A stretch of 64,000 nucleotides of DNA from Pseudomonas sp. HMWF032 (GTDB lineage Bacteria > Pseudomonadota > Gammaproteobacteria > Pseudomonadales > Pseudomonadaceae): positions 823,766-887,765 of the forward strand of contig NZ_QAIG01000005.1 in NCBI RefSeq assembly GCF_003060885.1, given 5' to 3'. The notes beneath the pieces are model-generated. The model ran no database searches. It worked only from the letters and a program-made list of their open reading frames with translations, and was not told the DNA's origin. Positions within the stretch are counted from its first letter, which is position 1, and each line of letters opens with the position of its first letter. Below, piece by piece: positions 43,367-51,789 of the stretch. A program made the position numbers and the translations under genes.

Positions 43367-44229
43367 TACGGCCCCTCATAACGCACGGCCCAACCGAACG
43401 TACCGGAATGCTGGATGTTGGTACCGCCATTCCGGTTAACCACGTCCTTTCTGTAGCCGGGGAAGATCTTCCAGCGCTCAGATCCAAAGGTAATGACCTC
43501 TCCGGGCTCGTGATTATCGACGCGGGTGAATCGGGCATTGATTAGCTCTAAAGCGAGTGAGAGCTTGGAGCTTGGACGGGTAATAAAAGCTCGTATTGGC
43601 AGCAGCACTGCCTCGCTGTTCCATGTGTTGGGAAGCAACGAAATCAGTTCTGACGCATTGTATGAAATCCCAATGAGATCAGAGCCTGACGACCAGCCAG
43701 CACCGTCGAAACCATGGTGGATTCTGCAATTGTCTGGACCGTCAGAGTTGTAGGCGGCCCAGAATGGAAGCCCTGAAGGATGGACTGTGCTTGATGAAGT
43801 AACGGTCAGCGCGATACCGGTCGAGGCCTGCATTCCAGCCGTAGCCGCAAACCACATCCCCGTCCCTGGCAGAGCGATGTCTGATTGGCCAAAGGCACAC
43901 CACTGGTAGCGATCAACGCTGAACCGTACAACCAGGAACACCTCTGTCGGGAATACAAAAATCTCATATGCCGCAGGCCAAGTAACAGCTAGGTTGCCAG
44001 TGCCAAGGACATGGCAACTTCTGCTTGAGGCACCGGCTAAGGTACTTCCAGCCCCGATCCCCGTACCGCCCGTAATCTGAAGAGAGCCGTTAAAGATGAC
44101 GGTTCGACAGAACATCGTGCCTTTCGACAGGATATCTCCAGTCAGCGTCCAGCCCTCCGCAACGCAAGCACCGATCAAGGCGCTGCGCAGCGCGGCCATG
44201 TCGTTTGCTGCTCCGCTGTAGTAAGCCAT
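43366..44229 (-). CDS. Phage structural protein of the tail module
   Basis: The 287-residue protein starts at ATG 44229, coupled to the upstream gene by TAATG. It is rich in glycine, serine and aromatic residues (ITGGTGIGAGSTLAGASS), suggestive of a beta-structured virion protein. A start further upstream would read an uncommon sequence overlapping the previous gene. I do not recognise a family. Confidence 0.65.
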   Translation of the reverse strand: MAYYSGAANDMAALRSALIGACVAEGWTLTGDILSKGTMFCRTVIFNGSLQITGGTGIGAGSTLAGASSRSCHVLGTGNLAVTWPAAYEIFVFPTEVFLVVRFSVDRYQWCAFGQSDIALPGTGMWFAATAGMQASTGIALTVTSSSTVHPSGLPFWAAYNSDGPDNCRIHHGFDGAGWSSGSDLIGISYNASELISLLPNTWNSEAVLLPIRAFITRPSSKLSLALELINARFTRVDNHEPGEVITFGSERWKIFPGYRKDVVNRNGGTNIQHSGTFGWAVRYEGP

Positions 44230-45368
44230 TAGTTGTCCATCCTCAGCGCGAAATAGTCCGTATGTCCGGTTCGCCATACGTCCTGGATCACAACGTAGGT
44301 GTGGCCACCGATGACCAGAGTGTTCTCGACGGCATTGTTGAAACCGGTGATGTAGAACACGCCGTCTAGTGCTCCCCAAAGGTTCAAATTGCTTTGGAAC
44401 ATCTCCACAGGCAGCAAGTGATACACGCCGGCCGTATCGCGCATGTTCTGAAAGGAACTCGCAATGTAGGTGTTAACCCATGGGTAAGTCAGAGGCTGAG
44501 TCCAACCGTCATTGGTTCTTAAACCCAAGTTGGCCCGGTTGCCCTTGTAAGCCATGGAATGAGTTGTATCGCTGAAGCGGGTTGCGGGCGCACCGCTTAA
44601 CATACCGCCGCAAACTACCGGATACGGGTACTGGCTAGGTCGGCCATAGGGCAGGCATTTGCCTACGTAAAACGACTCAAAAACCGGGGTGCCAACCTTC
44701 ATCGCGCCGGTAATACGCTGCCCGTTGAGGGTGAGCCAGTAGTCGATTCGCTGGTTGTGGGCAGGAACCCCAGATAACCGAGCACCCGGTTGGTTATCGA
44801 ACGTATTGCCCGGCACGTAGCCCGTGAACACAGCGGCTACGAGGTTGTAGTAGTCGGCACCAGCATCCTGGTATGTGCGGAAGCCGACGAATATCTCCTC
44901 GTCGCCTGTATAGCCTTTGCCCTTGAATATCAGTTCACGATTGACCGCCACAGTGTCGTAGCGCAGCACCTGCCATGCGGCATTCGCAGCACTGGCCGCA
45001 CCCTGAGTGACGGGGATGCCGATCACAGCACCCACAGCGAAGTCGGTACTGCCGTCGCTGATCAGGAACTTGATCAACCCGTTGTCGTAGGGCGTACCCA
45101 CCACAGCATTGGCCTTTGCCCCGGAGACCGAACCAACAACCGAGAACGTGCCGCCATTGGCTGCAGCCACGGTGCAGGTCAGCGTCCAGGTCTCGGTGAT
45201 CGCCGCCGGCGAGGCTTCAATGGCAGTGATCGTCCCGTTGCCGGTACCGGATCGGGTAATTGTGCCGAGATCACCGAAGCCACCGCAGAAGTGCCGCAGT
45301 TGCGCGAGCATGTTGTAGTGGGCCCACTGCCCGTTGCTGTTATCGACAAAGCCGATCTTGTGAGGCAT
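44229..45368 (-). CDS. Phage structural protein downstream of tape measure
   Basis: The 379-residue product starts MPHKIGFVDNSNGQWAHYN. Residues 35-150 are small-residue rich (GTGNGTITAIEASPAAIT, then AAANGGTFSV), like an immunoglobulin-type or fibre repeat found in phage tail proteins. The second half is aromatic-rich. It follows the tape measure after 2 bases. The role in the tail tip is inferred from position. Confidence 0.65.
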   Translation of the reverse strand: MPHKIGFVDNSNGQWAHYNMLAQLRHFCGGFGDLGTITRSGTGNGTITAIEASPAAITETWTLTCTVAAANGGTFSVVGSVSGAKANAVVGTPYDNGLIKFLISDGSTDFAVGAVIGIPVTQGAASAANAAWQVLRYDTVAVNRELIFKGKGYTGDEEIFVGFRTYQDAGADYYNLVAAVFTGYVPGNTFDNQPGARLSGVPAHNQRIDYWLTLNGQRITGAMKVGTPVFESFYVGKCLPYGRPSQYPYPVVCGGMLSGAPATRFSDTTHSMAYKGNRANLGLRTNDGWTQPLTYPWVNTYIASSFQNMRDTAGVYHLLPVEMFQSNLNLWGALDGVFYITGFNNAVENTLVIGGHTYVVIQDVWRTGHTDYFALRMDN

Positions 45369-45370
45369 GA

Positions 45371-48300
45371 CTAGAGTCCCAGGATGGTGCGAAATTTGGC
45401 CGGATCGCGTGACAGCATCACGGTGAACGCCTGATCACCTGCTGGGCTGTTCAGCACGTCGGCGATGCGTTCGGGGCTGTCGATCAGGTTGAAGGTCTGG
45501 CTGTTTTTCAGCGTGGCGCTCATCGAGGCGGCAGGCTCTGCCAGTCGGCCGCCTGGCATACCAGGTGCAGGCAACGCAGGTGCCGGCACGCCGGCCAGGC
45601 CACCGGTGTTATGGCGTACTCGGTACGACCAATCATTGAGCGCGGCCATGCCACGCGCGTTGAAGTCATTCAGGAATGTCAGTGCACCTGGTTGGGTGAC
45701 CACCGCAGCACGGGTGACGAACTCATAGTCCGACAGCCAGGCCGGGATGCTGTCGCTGGTTGTGGTGCCGGGGCCGCGCACATGGCCACCCTCTGCGAAG
45801 AATGACCCGGCCCAGGATGCCGCCGAGCTGAGCCAGCTGCTGTTCGCCGCGCCACTAGTTGCGGCACCCGCCACCGAACTGGCACCGGACATACCGTTGG
45901 CAGCTGCCAAGGTTGTAGCTGCGGCCTGGATAGCGGCAGCCCCCGTTAACAGGGAGCCGCCAGCGGTGGATAGCGCTGCAGCAGAGCCTGTTACAGCTGC
46001 TGCACCGCTGGCCATATCTGCCTGACCACCGTCTGCGCCGAACATACCCATAACACCGCTGGTCAGCGATTGCGCCAGGTTCTCGGCGGCCATCTGGGTC
46101 ATAGCATCCAGCACACTTTGCCCCAGTGCCGATACCGCCTCACGCAGGGTCATCGTGCCGTTGGCCAGGCCGGTAAGTGCTTCGGTAAACCCCGAAGCAA
46201 GCCCATTGCGCAGGGTCTCCTGCAGGAGCGTGGTTGTGGCCTGCAGCTGCTGGGCCTGAACATCCAGTGCAGCGAGGGCTTGGGCAGCGGCCTCACCAAC
46301 TACACCTGGTTGTTTGGCAAGGTCAGCCAGTACCGGCCGGATCTGTTCGAGCTGGGCGTAAGTCTGGCGGTGAATATCCAGGATGCGCTCGCGCGCCTGC
46401 AGCTCGGTAAAAAGCCCAGCATCCTGCTGCACATTGACCGATTGTTCCTGGCGCTGCCGCTCGGCCAGGATACGTTCCATCTCGCGCTGCAGGTCGTCGA
46501 GGCGCACCTTGGCCTCGGCAACCGGAATCAGCTTATCGAGCCACGCCAGGCCTGCGTCGTTGCCAGCCTTCTCGAACTCAGTACGCATGCCTTCGAACTT
46601 GCTGCGGATCTCCAACAGTGCCGCATCGGTTTCTCGCCCGGCAGCACGCAGAAACTCAGCCTCCAACCCAGAGTTGATTCTGGCATTGGCTACAGCCTGG
46701 CGTTGTTGCTCCTCGGCATCGAGCAGCACCAAGGCAGCCTGGGCGCGATCGAGCATTGCACCGGTCAGGCCCTTTTCAGCCAGCTCGTACTGGCGCACCT
46801 CAGCAGCGGTCATGTTCAGCGTCGAGGCCTGGCGCTCCAACTGCGCCAGATAGTTTTCCTGGGCACGCGCTTCGCGATCGACGGGGGCTTTGCGTTGCCG
46901 CTCGGAATAACGCTTTTCAATGGCGGCAATGTCTTTGTCGATCTGCGCATCGCTGATCAGGGCGGAGTCAGGGTTCGCACTGCGAATCTTTTCAACGTTG
47001 GCCCGGTATTCGGCGATCGCCCGTTCTTTCTGCTCGACCTTGGAGAGGCCCTGTTCACGGACTTTTGTAATTGCCTGCTGCGCTTCGATCGAATCCTGGT
47101 TGATTCGACGCATCTCTCCCTGCCAGGCCGCTTCGGTATCGCGCTGCTGAATGGCAAGCTGCAACCGAGTCCGATCTTGATCAAGCTGCTTGGCACCTTC
47201 CTCAGTTGCACCTTGAATAACCGGTGAGAGTTGATCCCACACTTCCTTGGCAGCACCCAGTGGACCAAGAATCACAGCATTTGCGGCGACGCTGCCGGCA
47301 TCAACATCAGTAATGCTTCGGCGATCTAAGGCCGCTAGTTGTTCCTCAAGTGTCTGCTCACGCCCTACACCGACCATCTCATCCCAGGCTTCGGCTGCAG
47401 CGCCTTTGATGCGCTTCCAGGCGCTTTCAAGCAGCCCAAGGTTGCCCTCGATCTGAGTCGCGCGGCTTTCCATGGTCTGGGCCAGCTCTTCCATGGCTAG
47501 CCGCGCCGCTTCGGTTTCATCACCCTGTTCAGCCAGGGCAGCGATCTGCTCGTACACCGCTGCGCTGAGGAAGTTGTATTCGCGGTTTAGCTCGGCGACT
47601 GCCTTGACCGGGTCGTTGGCAATTTTCACGAACTCGGCAACGGTTTCAGATACAGCTCGACCTGTAGCGTCTTGCATCGCCACCGCAGCAGAAGCCACCA
47701 GCATGATTTGTTCACTGGCAATTTTCCCGCTACCCGCCACCTCGGCGAGAGCAGCTGCGGCTCGACGCTGCGTACCGCGCACCAGATCCATCGATGCCGC
47801 CATGCTCATCAGTTGGTCGCTGCTGGTACCAGCAGCATTACCGGACAAAATGAGCTGCTCGCGGAAATCAGCCGCCTCCTGACTGCCCTGGTAATAAGCC
47901 AGGGCAGTGGCACCTAGGGCGACAGTGGACGCCGCGATAGCGAGTGTTAGCGGGTTGAGTGTTGATACCAGAGCCCGCGCAGCATTGCCGATGCCACCGA
48001 AACTGTCCTTGATCTGCCCACCTTGCTGGATAGCAACCAGCCAGATCGGCATGCCGCTGGCCAGGCTGGTGGTGATGTCGGTGATCTGCATGGGCAGTTG
48101 GCGCATCGCCTGCTGGTACTGCCCTGCAGTGATAGCACCGGCGCGCATGGCATCGTTCGTACCGCCAAGACGAACACGCTGCTCCTGGAGCTTGGCGTTG
48201 AAGGTGTCGAAGATTTCCAGGTCGAGCTGGCCAGAGTTGCGCGCCCGGCGCAGCTGCTGCTCCATATCGTCCAGTTCATCCAGCTTGCGGATCACCGGAT

Positions 48301-48751
48301 CGATCTTGCCCAGCAGCTGCTGCAGTTCCTGGGACTCTTTCTCCACCGAGGCAGCGGCCACCTTGGCTGCCTCCGCAGCTTTCAAATCGGCCTGCGCCTT
48401 CAGCCCGGCTGCGCGTTCTGCGTTGTGGTAGGAGTTGATGGCATCGGTTTGGGCAGCGGCGTTCTGTTGCCAGGCACCATTGGCCTCCTGGGTAGCAGTG
48501 GCGCTGCGCTGGATGCTGTCGGCCATGCCATTGGCTGCAGCTTGCTGCTGCAGGCTGGCCTCGACGACTGCGCGAATGCGCGCAGCCGCTTGTTCAGCGG
48601 TCTCGCCCAGGTGGTTTAAACCTACAGATGACGTTGCGGTGGCAGTGCCGACGTTTTCAACGGACTGAGCAAGGCCCTGCAGCTCGCGCTGACCTTGTTC
48701 AAGGTCAGTGCGCAGGCGCAGAGCAAACTCAATATCACCGCGGTTATTCAT
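45371..48751 (-). CDS. Tail tape measure protein
   Basis: At 1126 residues it is the longest phage gene here. The N-terminal half is alanine/glutamine-rich and helical (coiled coil around 1-200), hydrophobic patches occur near 260-290, further long helices follow to about 870, and the C-terminal part is glycine/alanine/serine-rich. These are marks of tape measure proteins, which set tail length and may enter the host membrane. Tail length scales with the protein, so a long tail is expected. The position after the chaperones is usual, apart from the com-dam insertion. Confidence 0.88.
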   Translation of the reverse strand: MNNRGDIEFALRLRTDLEQGQRELQGLAQSVENVGTATATSSVGLNHLGETAEQAAARIRAVVEASLQQQAAANGMADSIQRSATATQEANGAWQQNAAAQTDAINSYHNAERAAGLKAQADLKAAEAAKVAAASVEKESQELQQLLGKIDPVIRKLDELDDMEQQLRRARNSGQLDLEIFDTFNAKLQEQRVRLGGTNDAMRAGAITAGQYQQAMRQLPMQITDITTSLASGMPIWLVAIQQGGQIKDSFGGIGNAARALVSTLNPLTLAIAASTVALGATALAYYQGSQEAADFREQLILSGNAAGTSSDQLMSMAASMDLVRGTQRRAAAALAEVAGSGKIASEQIMLVASAAVAMQDATGRAVSETVAEFVKIANDPVKAVAELNREYNFLSAAVYEQIAALAEQGDETEAARLAMEELAQTMESRATQIEGNLGLLESAWKRIKGAAAEAWDEMVGVGREQTLEEQLAALDRRSITDVDAGSVAANAVILGPLGAAKEVWDQLSPVIQGATEEGAKQLDQDRTRLQLAIQQRDTEAAWQGEMRRINQDSIEAQQAITKVREQGLSKVEQKERAIAEYRANVEKIRSANPDSALISDAQIDKDIAAIEKRYSERQRKAPVDREARAQENYLAQLERQASTLNMTAAEVRQYELAEKGLTGAMLDRAQAALVLLDAEEQQRQAVANARINSGLEAEFLRAAGRETDAALLEIRSKFEGMRTEFEKAGNDAGLAWLDKLIPVAEAKVRLDDLQREMERILAERQRQEQSVNVQQDAGLFTELQARERILDIHRQTYAQLEQIRPVLADLAKQPGVVGEAAAQALAALDVQAQQLQATTTLLQETLRNGLASGFTEALTGLANGTMTLREAVSALGQSVLDAMTQMAAENLAQSLTSGVMGMFGADGGQADMASGAAAVTGSAAALSTAGGSLLTGAAAIQAAATTLAAANGMSGASSVAGAATSGAANSSWLSSAASWAGSFFAEGGHVRGPGTTTSDSIPAWLSDYEFVTRAAVVTQPGALTFLNDFNARGMAALNDWSYRVRHNTGGLAGVPAPALPAPGMPGGRLAEPAASMSATLKNSQTFNLIDSPERIADVLNSPAGDQAFTVMLSRDPAKFRTILGL

Positions 48752-48809
48752 CGGCCGGCATCCAGCTGGTAGGGATGTCGGAATGTTCTCCCGCGCGCGC
48801 GTTGCGCTC

Positions 48810-48827
48810 TTTTCGGCTTACCGAAAA
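48810..48827. promoter_or_regulatory. Hairpin TTTTCGG-N4-CCGAAAA, first copy
   Basis: A 7-bp perfect inverted repeat with a CTTA loop lies in the 80-base gap between dam and the tape measure gene. The same arms recur at 55996-56013. It may be an operator, an RNA processing site or a weak terminator. Confidence 0.5.
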
Positions 48828-48831
48828 ACTA

Positions 48832-49626
48832 CTAGAACAGTCCGGCCGGCTCGGCTGCGATATCCCAGCTAAAGATCAACACTTCCCGCGCCTCGCTGCC
48901 TTTTCCGCCACCTACGGTGTAGGTAATGTCGGTGCTCTCGATGTGGTAACGACCGAACACCCGGCGGATATCTGGGTGGTCGTTCAGGCTGATGATCGCC
49001 TTGCCCTTGATCCGGCCGATCAGTTCCGCCATTTCCTCGTACTGCTCAAAACCGAACGGCACCCCATATCCCTCGGTCTGCCAGTACGGCGGGTCGCAGT
49101 AGAACAGGGTGTGGGGACGATCATAGCGGCGGATGCAATCCTGCCAGGTCAGATGCTCGATATAGGTATTGCTCAGGCGCAGGTGCGCGGCAGAGAGCGC
49201 CTCTTCTATACGCAACAAGTTGAGGCCAGGCGGCTGGGTGGTGGCTGTTCCATAGCTCTGGCCATCCACTCGACCGCCAAAGGCGCTCTGCTGCAGGTAG
49301 TAAAATCTGGCTGCTCGCTGGATGTCGGTGAGTGTTTCTGGCCTTGTTTCCTGGAGCCACTTGAACACCTGCCGACTGCTCAACGCCCACTTGAACTGGC
49401 GGACGAACTCCTCCAGGTGGTGCTGCACGACCCGGTACAGGTTGACCAGGTCGCCGTTGATATCGTTGAGCACCTCTACCTCGGCCGGTACCGCGCGCAG
49501 AAAGTACAAGGCAGCGCCACCCGCGAACGGTTCGACGTAGCAGCTATGGCGTGGGAACAAAGGGAAAATGCGGTCGGCTAGGCGGCGTTTACCGCCTATC
49601 CAGGGGATGATGGGTTGGGCGTGCAC
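48832..49626 (-). CDS. dam: D12-class DNA adenine methyltransferase (Dam-like)
   Basis: The 264-residue enzyme has the FxGxG-like PWIGGKRRL (8-16), EPFAGGAAL (32-40) for the methyl donor, and the catalytic DPPY at 178-181. This is the Dam/DpnM class of N6-adenine methyltransferases, whose common target is GATC; the target here is inferred. The start is GTG 49626 with AGGAG 5 bases before it, overlapping com by 31 bases. In phages it can protect DNA from restriction. It takes the place next to Com that Mom has in Mu. Confidence 0.92.
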   Translation of the reverse strand: MHAQPIIPWIGGKRRLADRIFPLFPRHSCYVEPFAGGAALYFLRAVPAEVEVLNDINGDLVNLYRVVQHHLEEFVRQFKWALSSRQVFKWLQETRPETLTDIQRAARFYYLQQSAFGGRVDGQSYGTATTQPPGLNLLRIEEALSAAHLRLSNTYIEHLTWQDCIRRYDRPHTLFYCDPPYWQTEGYGVPFGFEQYEEMAELIGRIKGKAIISLNDHPDIRRVFGRYHIESTDITYTVGGGKGSEAREVLIFSWDIAAEPAGLF

Positions 49627-49802
49627 AAAGACTCCTGGCCATCGTTCGATGGCGCTATACGGAGGCTCTCGGCCCTCAGATTATTGATGGCCCGGCAACG
49701 CGGGCACTTGATCTGCAAAATATCGAACCGGCCAACCTTGGCCAGCAAGCGGCTACAACCGCCACAACGTAAGTCTTTCACTCTCGGCAACACCTTTACC
49801 AT
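49596..49802 (-). CDS. com: Com-like zinc-finger translational activator
   Basis: The 68-residue protein has two cysteine pairs, C13/C16 (RCGGCSRLL) and C33/C36 (KCPRCRAIN), the zinc-finger layout of phage Mu Com. In Mu, Com binds the mom mRNA and opens a stem that hides its ribosome site. Here the gene overlaps dam, not mom, so the same control may act on dam. The basic N-terminal half fits RNA binding. The C-terminal tail after residue 50 is unlike the core. Confidence 0.85.
   Translation of the reverse strand: MVKVLPRVKDLRCGGCSRLLAKVGRFDILQIKCPRCRAINNLRAESLRIAPSNDGQESLCTPNPSSPG
49600..49638 (-). promoter_or_regulatory. Candidate stem hiding the dam ribosome site
   Basis: On the minus strand, CCAGG (49634-49638), part of the AGGAG ribosome site, can pair with CCTGG (49600-49604). 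The GTG start at 49624-49626 lies in the loop. A second stem, TAGGCGG with CCGCCTA (49579-49598), follows directly. This resembles the mom leader of Mu. Confidence 0.4.
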
Positions 49803-49818
49803 CTGCTAGGCTCGCCCG

Positions 49819-49832
49819 GCTCACGCGTGAGC
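49819..49832. promoter_or_regulatory. Perfect 14-bp palindrome upstream of com
   Basis: GCTCACGCGTGAGC is fully self-complementary and lies 17 bases before the com start codon. A dimeric regulator could bind it; none is known here. Confidence 0.4.
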
Positions 49833-49874
49833 GGAGGGCCTTGGCTGGGCTGGCAAGGTGTTGCCTGTTCGGCA

Positions 49875-49906
49875 CCTGGGTCTGGTGTTAGCGCACCAGA
49901 TCCAGG
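49875..49906. promoter_or_regulatory. Strong hairpin containing GATC before com
   Basis: A 13-bp stem with one G-U pair joins CCTGGGTCTGGTG (49875-49887) and CACCAGATCCAGG (49894-49906) around a 6-base loop. It follows the stop of the 57-residue gene by 13 bases on the late strand. The right arm holds a GATC, the usual Dam target. No T run follows on the minus strand. Confidence 0.5.
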
Positions 49907-49919
49907 AGCCCTTCTTCTA

Positions 49920-50093
49920 TCAATCCGCCTTGGCGGTTATCTCTTCCTGCAGCTGCTCGATGGCCTGGCGACATTCGGCAGAAGTGGCGCGCTGCAACTC
50001 TGCCTGGGCAACGTCACCAGCCTGCTCACTGAAAGGCAGGTTGTGTTCGGCGATCTCGGCGGTGCGCCGCAGTTCTGTGATGGCTCGATTCAT
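49920..50093 (-). CDS. 57-residue phage protein between chaperones and com
   Basis: A frame of 57 codons begins at ATG 50093 after AGGAAGA and ends at TGA 49920. The product is MNRAITELRRTAEIAEHNLP followed by a helical, acidic stretch ending ITAKAD. The good ribosome site, helical make-up and fit between neighbouring genes support it as real. It could be a small tail chaperone or belong to the com-dam cassette. No family is recognised. Confidence 0.6.
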   Translation of the reverse strand: MNRAITELRRTAEIAEHNLPFSEQAGDVAQAELQRATSAECRQAIEQLQEEITAKAD

Positions 50094-50120
50094 GGTTTCT
50101 TCCTACCCAGTGAGTGTCTA

Positions 50121-50153
50121 TTACCGGCGGCGTCGTGCTGGATCAGATCCCAT
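50121..50153 (-). CDS. Possible 10-codon peptide with strong ribosome site
   Basis: MGSDPARRRR starts at ATG 50153, with a perfect AGGAGG five bases before (complement of 50159-50164). It is 9 bases after the stop of the frameshift frame. It may be a leader peptide or a remnant; the arginine run could slow ribosomes. Confidence 0.3.
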   Translation of the reverse strand: MGSDPARRRR

Positions 50154-50162
50154 CGAAACCTC

Positions 50163-50435
50163 CTACTTGGTCAGTTGCTTCAGGTGTTTCTCAGCAGCAT
50201 CACCGCCGGCAAACGCCTGGTTCATATCTATCAACGCCTCGGCGCGATCCTTACGCCTGAGGCGCTGCTCGGTTTCATACAACAGCAGAATTTGGCGCTG
50301 CGTCAGCTTGCCGATTCGCTCAGGGTCACCGTAGCCGGCTCGGATGAGCGTGCCGTAGACGTCGCTCCAGCGCGAAGATCGGCTACCTGGCGCTCGGCCA
50401 GTATTCGGTCGAGGACGCAGCGATAGAAGAAAGGG
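50163..50435 (-). CDS. Tail assembly chaperone extension reached by -1 frameshift
   Basis: This frame encodes the C-terminal part of a G-T-like fusion. It joins the 170-residue chaperone at the heptamer CCCTTTC (50435-50429). After slipping, 88 residues follow, including VYGTLIRAGYGDPERIGKLT and a charged helix to KHLKQLTK, for a 217-residue fusion. An independent ATG at 50453 exists in this frame but has no ribosome site. Fusion by frameshift is the rule for tail chaperones of long-tailed phages and helps coat the tape measure. Confidence 0.75.
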   Translation of the reverse strand, partial: PFLLSLRPRPNTGRAPGSRSSRWSDVYGTLIRAGYGDPERIGKLTQRQILLLYETEQRLRRKDRAEALIDMNQAFAGGDAAEKHLKQLTK

Positions 50436-50815
50436 CCGTTGGCCGTCCACCACTTCATCAGCAGCGTGCGGCCTTCGTATTGGCTCTTGAGTGCCTGCAA
50501 CTCAGCCAGCTCGATGTCGGCCGAGACGGCGAGCGCTTCCAACACTGCATCTTTATGCCGACCAATAAGCCCGACGATCTGATCTACCGGCGGCAAGGTG
50601 TCCGCCTTGATCAGCTCGTATAAGTCATCCAGGAACGGCTGCAACAACGGTTGCAGCCGCAGCCCCTCGACGAAGCCATACTCGCGCACCGTCACCTCGC
50701 GGCCATTTAGGGTGGCCACCAGGTTGGGGTGCAGCAGCTGCAGATCGTTGGCACCTTCGGCCGCTGCCGGCTCGGGCGCAGTGATCACGCCCTTGCGTGA
50801 CTTCTTGACGGCCAC
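50303..50815 (-). CDS. Tail assembly chaperone (G-like)
   Basis: The 170-residue protein starts at GTG 50815 with GGAG upstream. It is the short, unshifted product; the slippery codons are P128 and F129. The helical region from about residue 55 to 120 is typical of tail chaperones, and the position directly after the tail tube gene and before the tape measure fits. The last 40 residues are low in complexity and differ from the shifted end. Confidence 0.8.
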   Translation of the reverse strand: MAVKKSRKGVITAPEPAAAEGANDLQLLHPNLVATLNGREVTVREYGFVEGLRLQPLLQPFLDDLYELIKADTLPPVDQIVGLIGRHKDAVLEALAVSADIELAELQALKSQYEGRTLLMKWWTANGPFFYRCVLDRILAERQVADLRAGATSTARSSEPATVTLSESAS

Positions 50816-51592
50816 TTAGCTGAACTCCACATAGCGACCGTACTGCCCCAACGCGCCGTTGGCGGGCTTGCTGGTGTCGAGCAGCGAGGTGAAAGTCACC
50901 GGCGCGCCGGCCAGCTGGTTGCCAGAGGTGATCATCGCGAGGGTCTGCAACAGGCCCGGCGAAACCTTGTAGATCTCCAGCAGCACCGGCGCATCGTTCT
51001 CCGCCAGGTTGACGCCCTTGTAACGCATCGCATAGTTCTTACGAGTGCCGTTGAGCAGCGCCGCCTGACGCGTTGCGCCATGCGAGTAAGCAGCCTTCAG
51101 AGGCTGGGTTGGCGCAGGGGTGGTTGGCAGGGTCAGAAGTTCAACATCACCAAACACGTCGTATTCGTAATGGGTTCCGCGCACCAAGGTAAACGGGGTC
51201 GGTGTGACGCTGTCAGTGAGCACCAAGCTGCTGACATTGGTTTTCGCCAGTTGAATCACATCACCAGCCACCAGGCCGGTTGGGAATGCCTCGCCGGTTA
51301 CAGTACCGGCAACCTGCGCGGTCAAGGTGCCCAGGCTGAATTTAGCGATGTTGTCAGCATCGATCTTGTGCAAGGTCGCAGACCAATCCATACCCAGTTC
51401 AGTGAAGAACTCGCGCACCTTGGCCTTCTTGCCACTGTAGGACTCGCGGTGGTTGATGGCAGTTTGCGACATGGTGCCGCTCAACTCAGACACATCTCCG
51501 ACCCAGACATAAGGGCCCAGCGCGCCGCCAGACAGTATTTCGGCCAGTTCAAACTTACCTTGGCCGTAGAAGTATTTATCAGTCTCAGACAT
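50816..51592 (-). CDS. Major tail tube protein
   Basis: The 258-residue protein starts MSETDKYFYGQGKFELAEIL. The segment LSGTMSQTAINHRESYSGKKAKVREF and the later beta-rich part are typical of tail tube proteins in B3-type phages. It should polymerise into hexameric rings forming the tail. The stop is directly followed by the chaperone start. Confidence 0.82.
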   Translation of the reverse strand: MSETDKYFYGQGKFELAEILSGGALGPYVWVGDVSELSGTMSQTAINHRESYSGKKAKVREFFTELGMDWSATLHKIDADNIAKFSLGTLTAQVAGTVTGEAFPTGLVAGDVIQLAKTNVSSLVLTDSVTPTPFTLVRGTHYEYDVFGDVELLTLPTTPAPTQPLKAAYSHGATRQAALLNGTRKNYAMRYKGVNLAENDAPVLLEIYKVSPGLLQTLAMITSGNQLAGAPVTFTSLLDTSKPANGALGQYGRYVEFS

Positions 51593-51600
51593 GGGTCACC

Positions 51601-51789
51601 TCACTGTGCAGCGGTGGCGGCAGAATCGGTTTCAGGTTTGATCACGCCCTGGGCGAGCAAGAAGTCGCGCTCCGGGGCAGTGACGGAAATGGTGTCACCC
51701 ACGGCCTTAAGCTCGTCCTGGTGCGTGTGTGGCTTGGCCAACTTGACCTTGAACAGCTCGATTTTGGCGGGTTCTGGTTGCTTGCTCAC
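51601..51789 (-). CDS. Small DUF7210-like phage protein
   Basis: The 62-residue protein starts at GTG 51789, overlapping the upstream stop (GTGA). It contains KVKLAKPHTHQDELKAVGDTISV and ALQ-type helix residues, a pattern seen in small phage proteins between the connector and tail tube genes. The function is unknown; it may be a head-tail accessory. Confidence 0.65.
   Translation of the reverse strand: MSKQPEPAKIELFKVKLAKPHTHQDELKAVGDTISVTAPERDFLLAQGVIKPETDSAATAAQ

Noticed and set aside
46070..47227. Plus-strand frame of 385 codons inside the tape measure gene
   Set aside because: Antisense to a typical tape measure gene, no ribosome site, composition of a shadow frame.
48832..49626. Calling the gene after com a Mom-type DNA modifier
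   Set aside because: DPPY and EPFAGG motifs identify an adenine methyltransferase; Mom belongs to a different, acyltransferase-like family.
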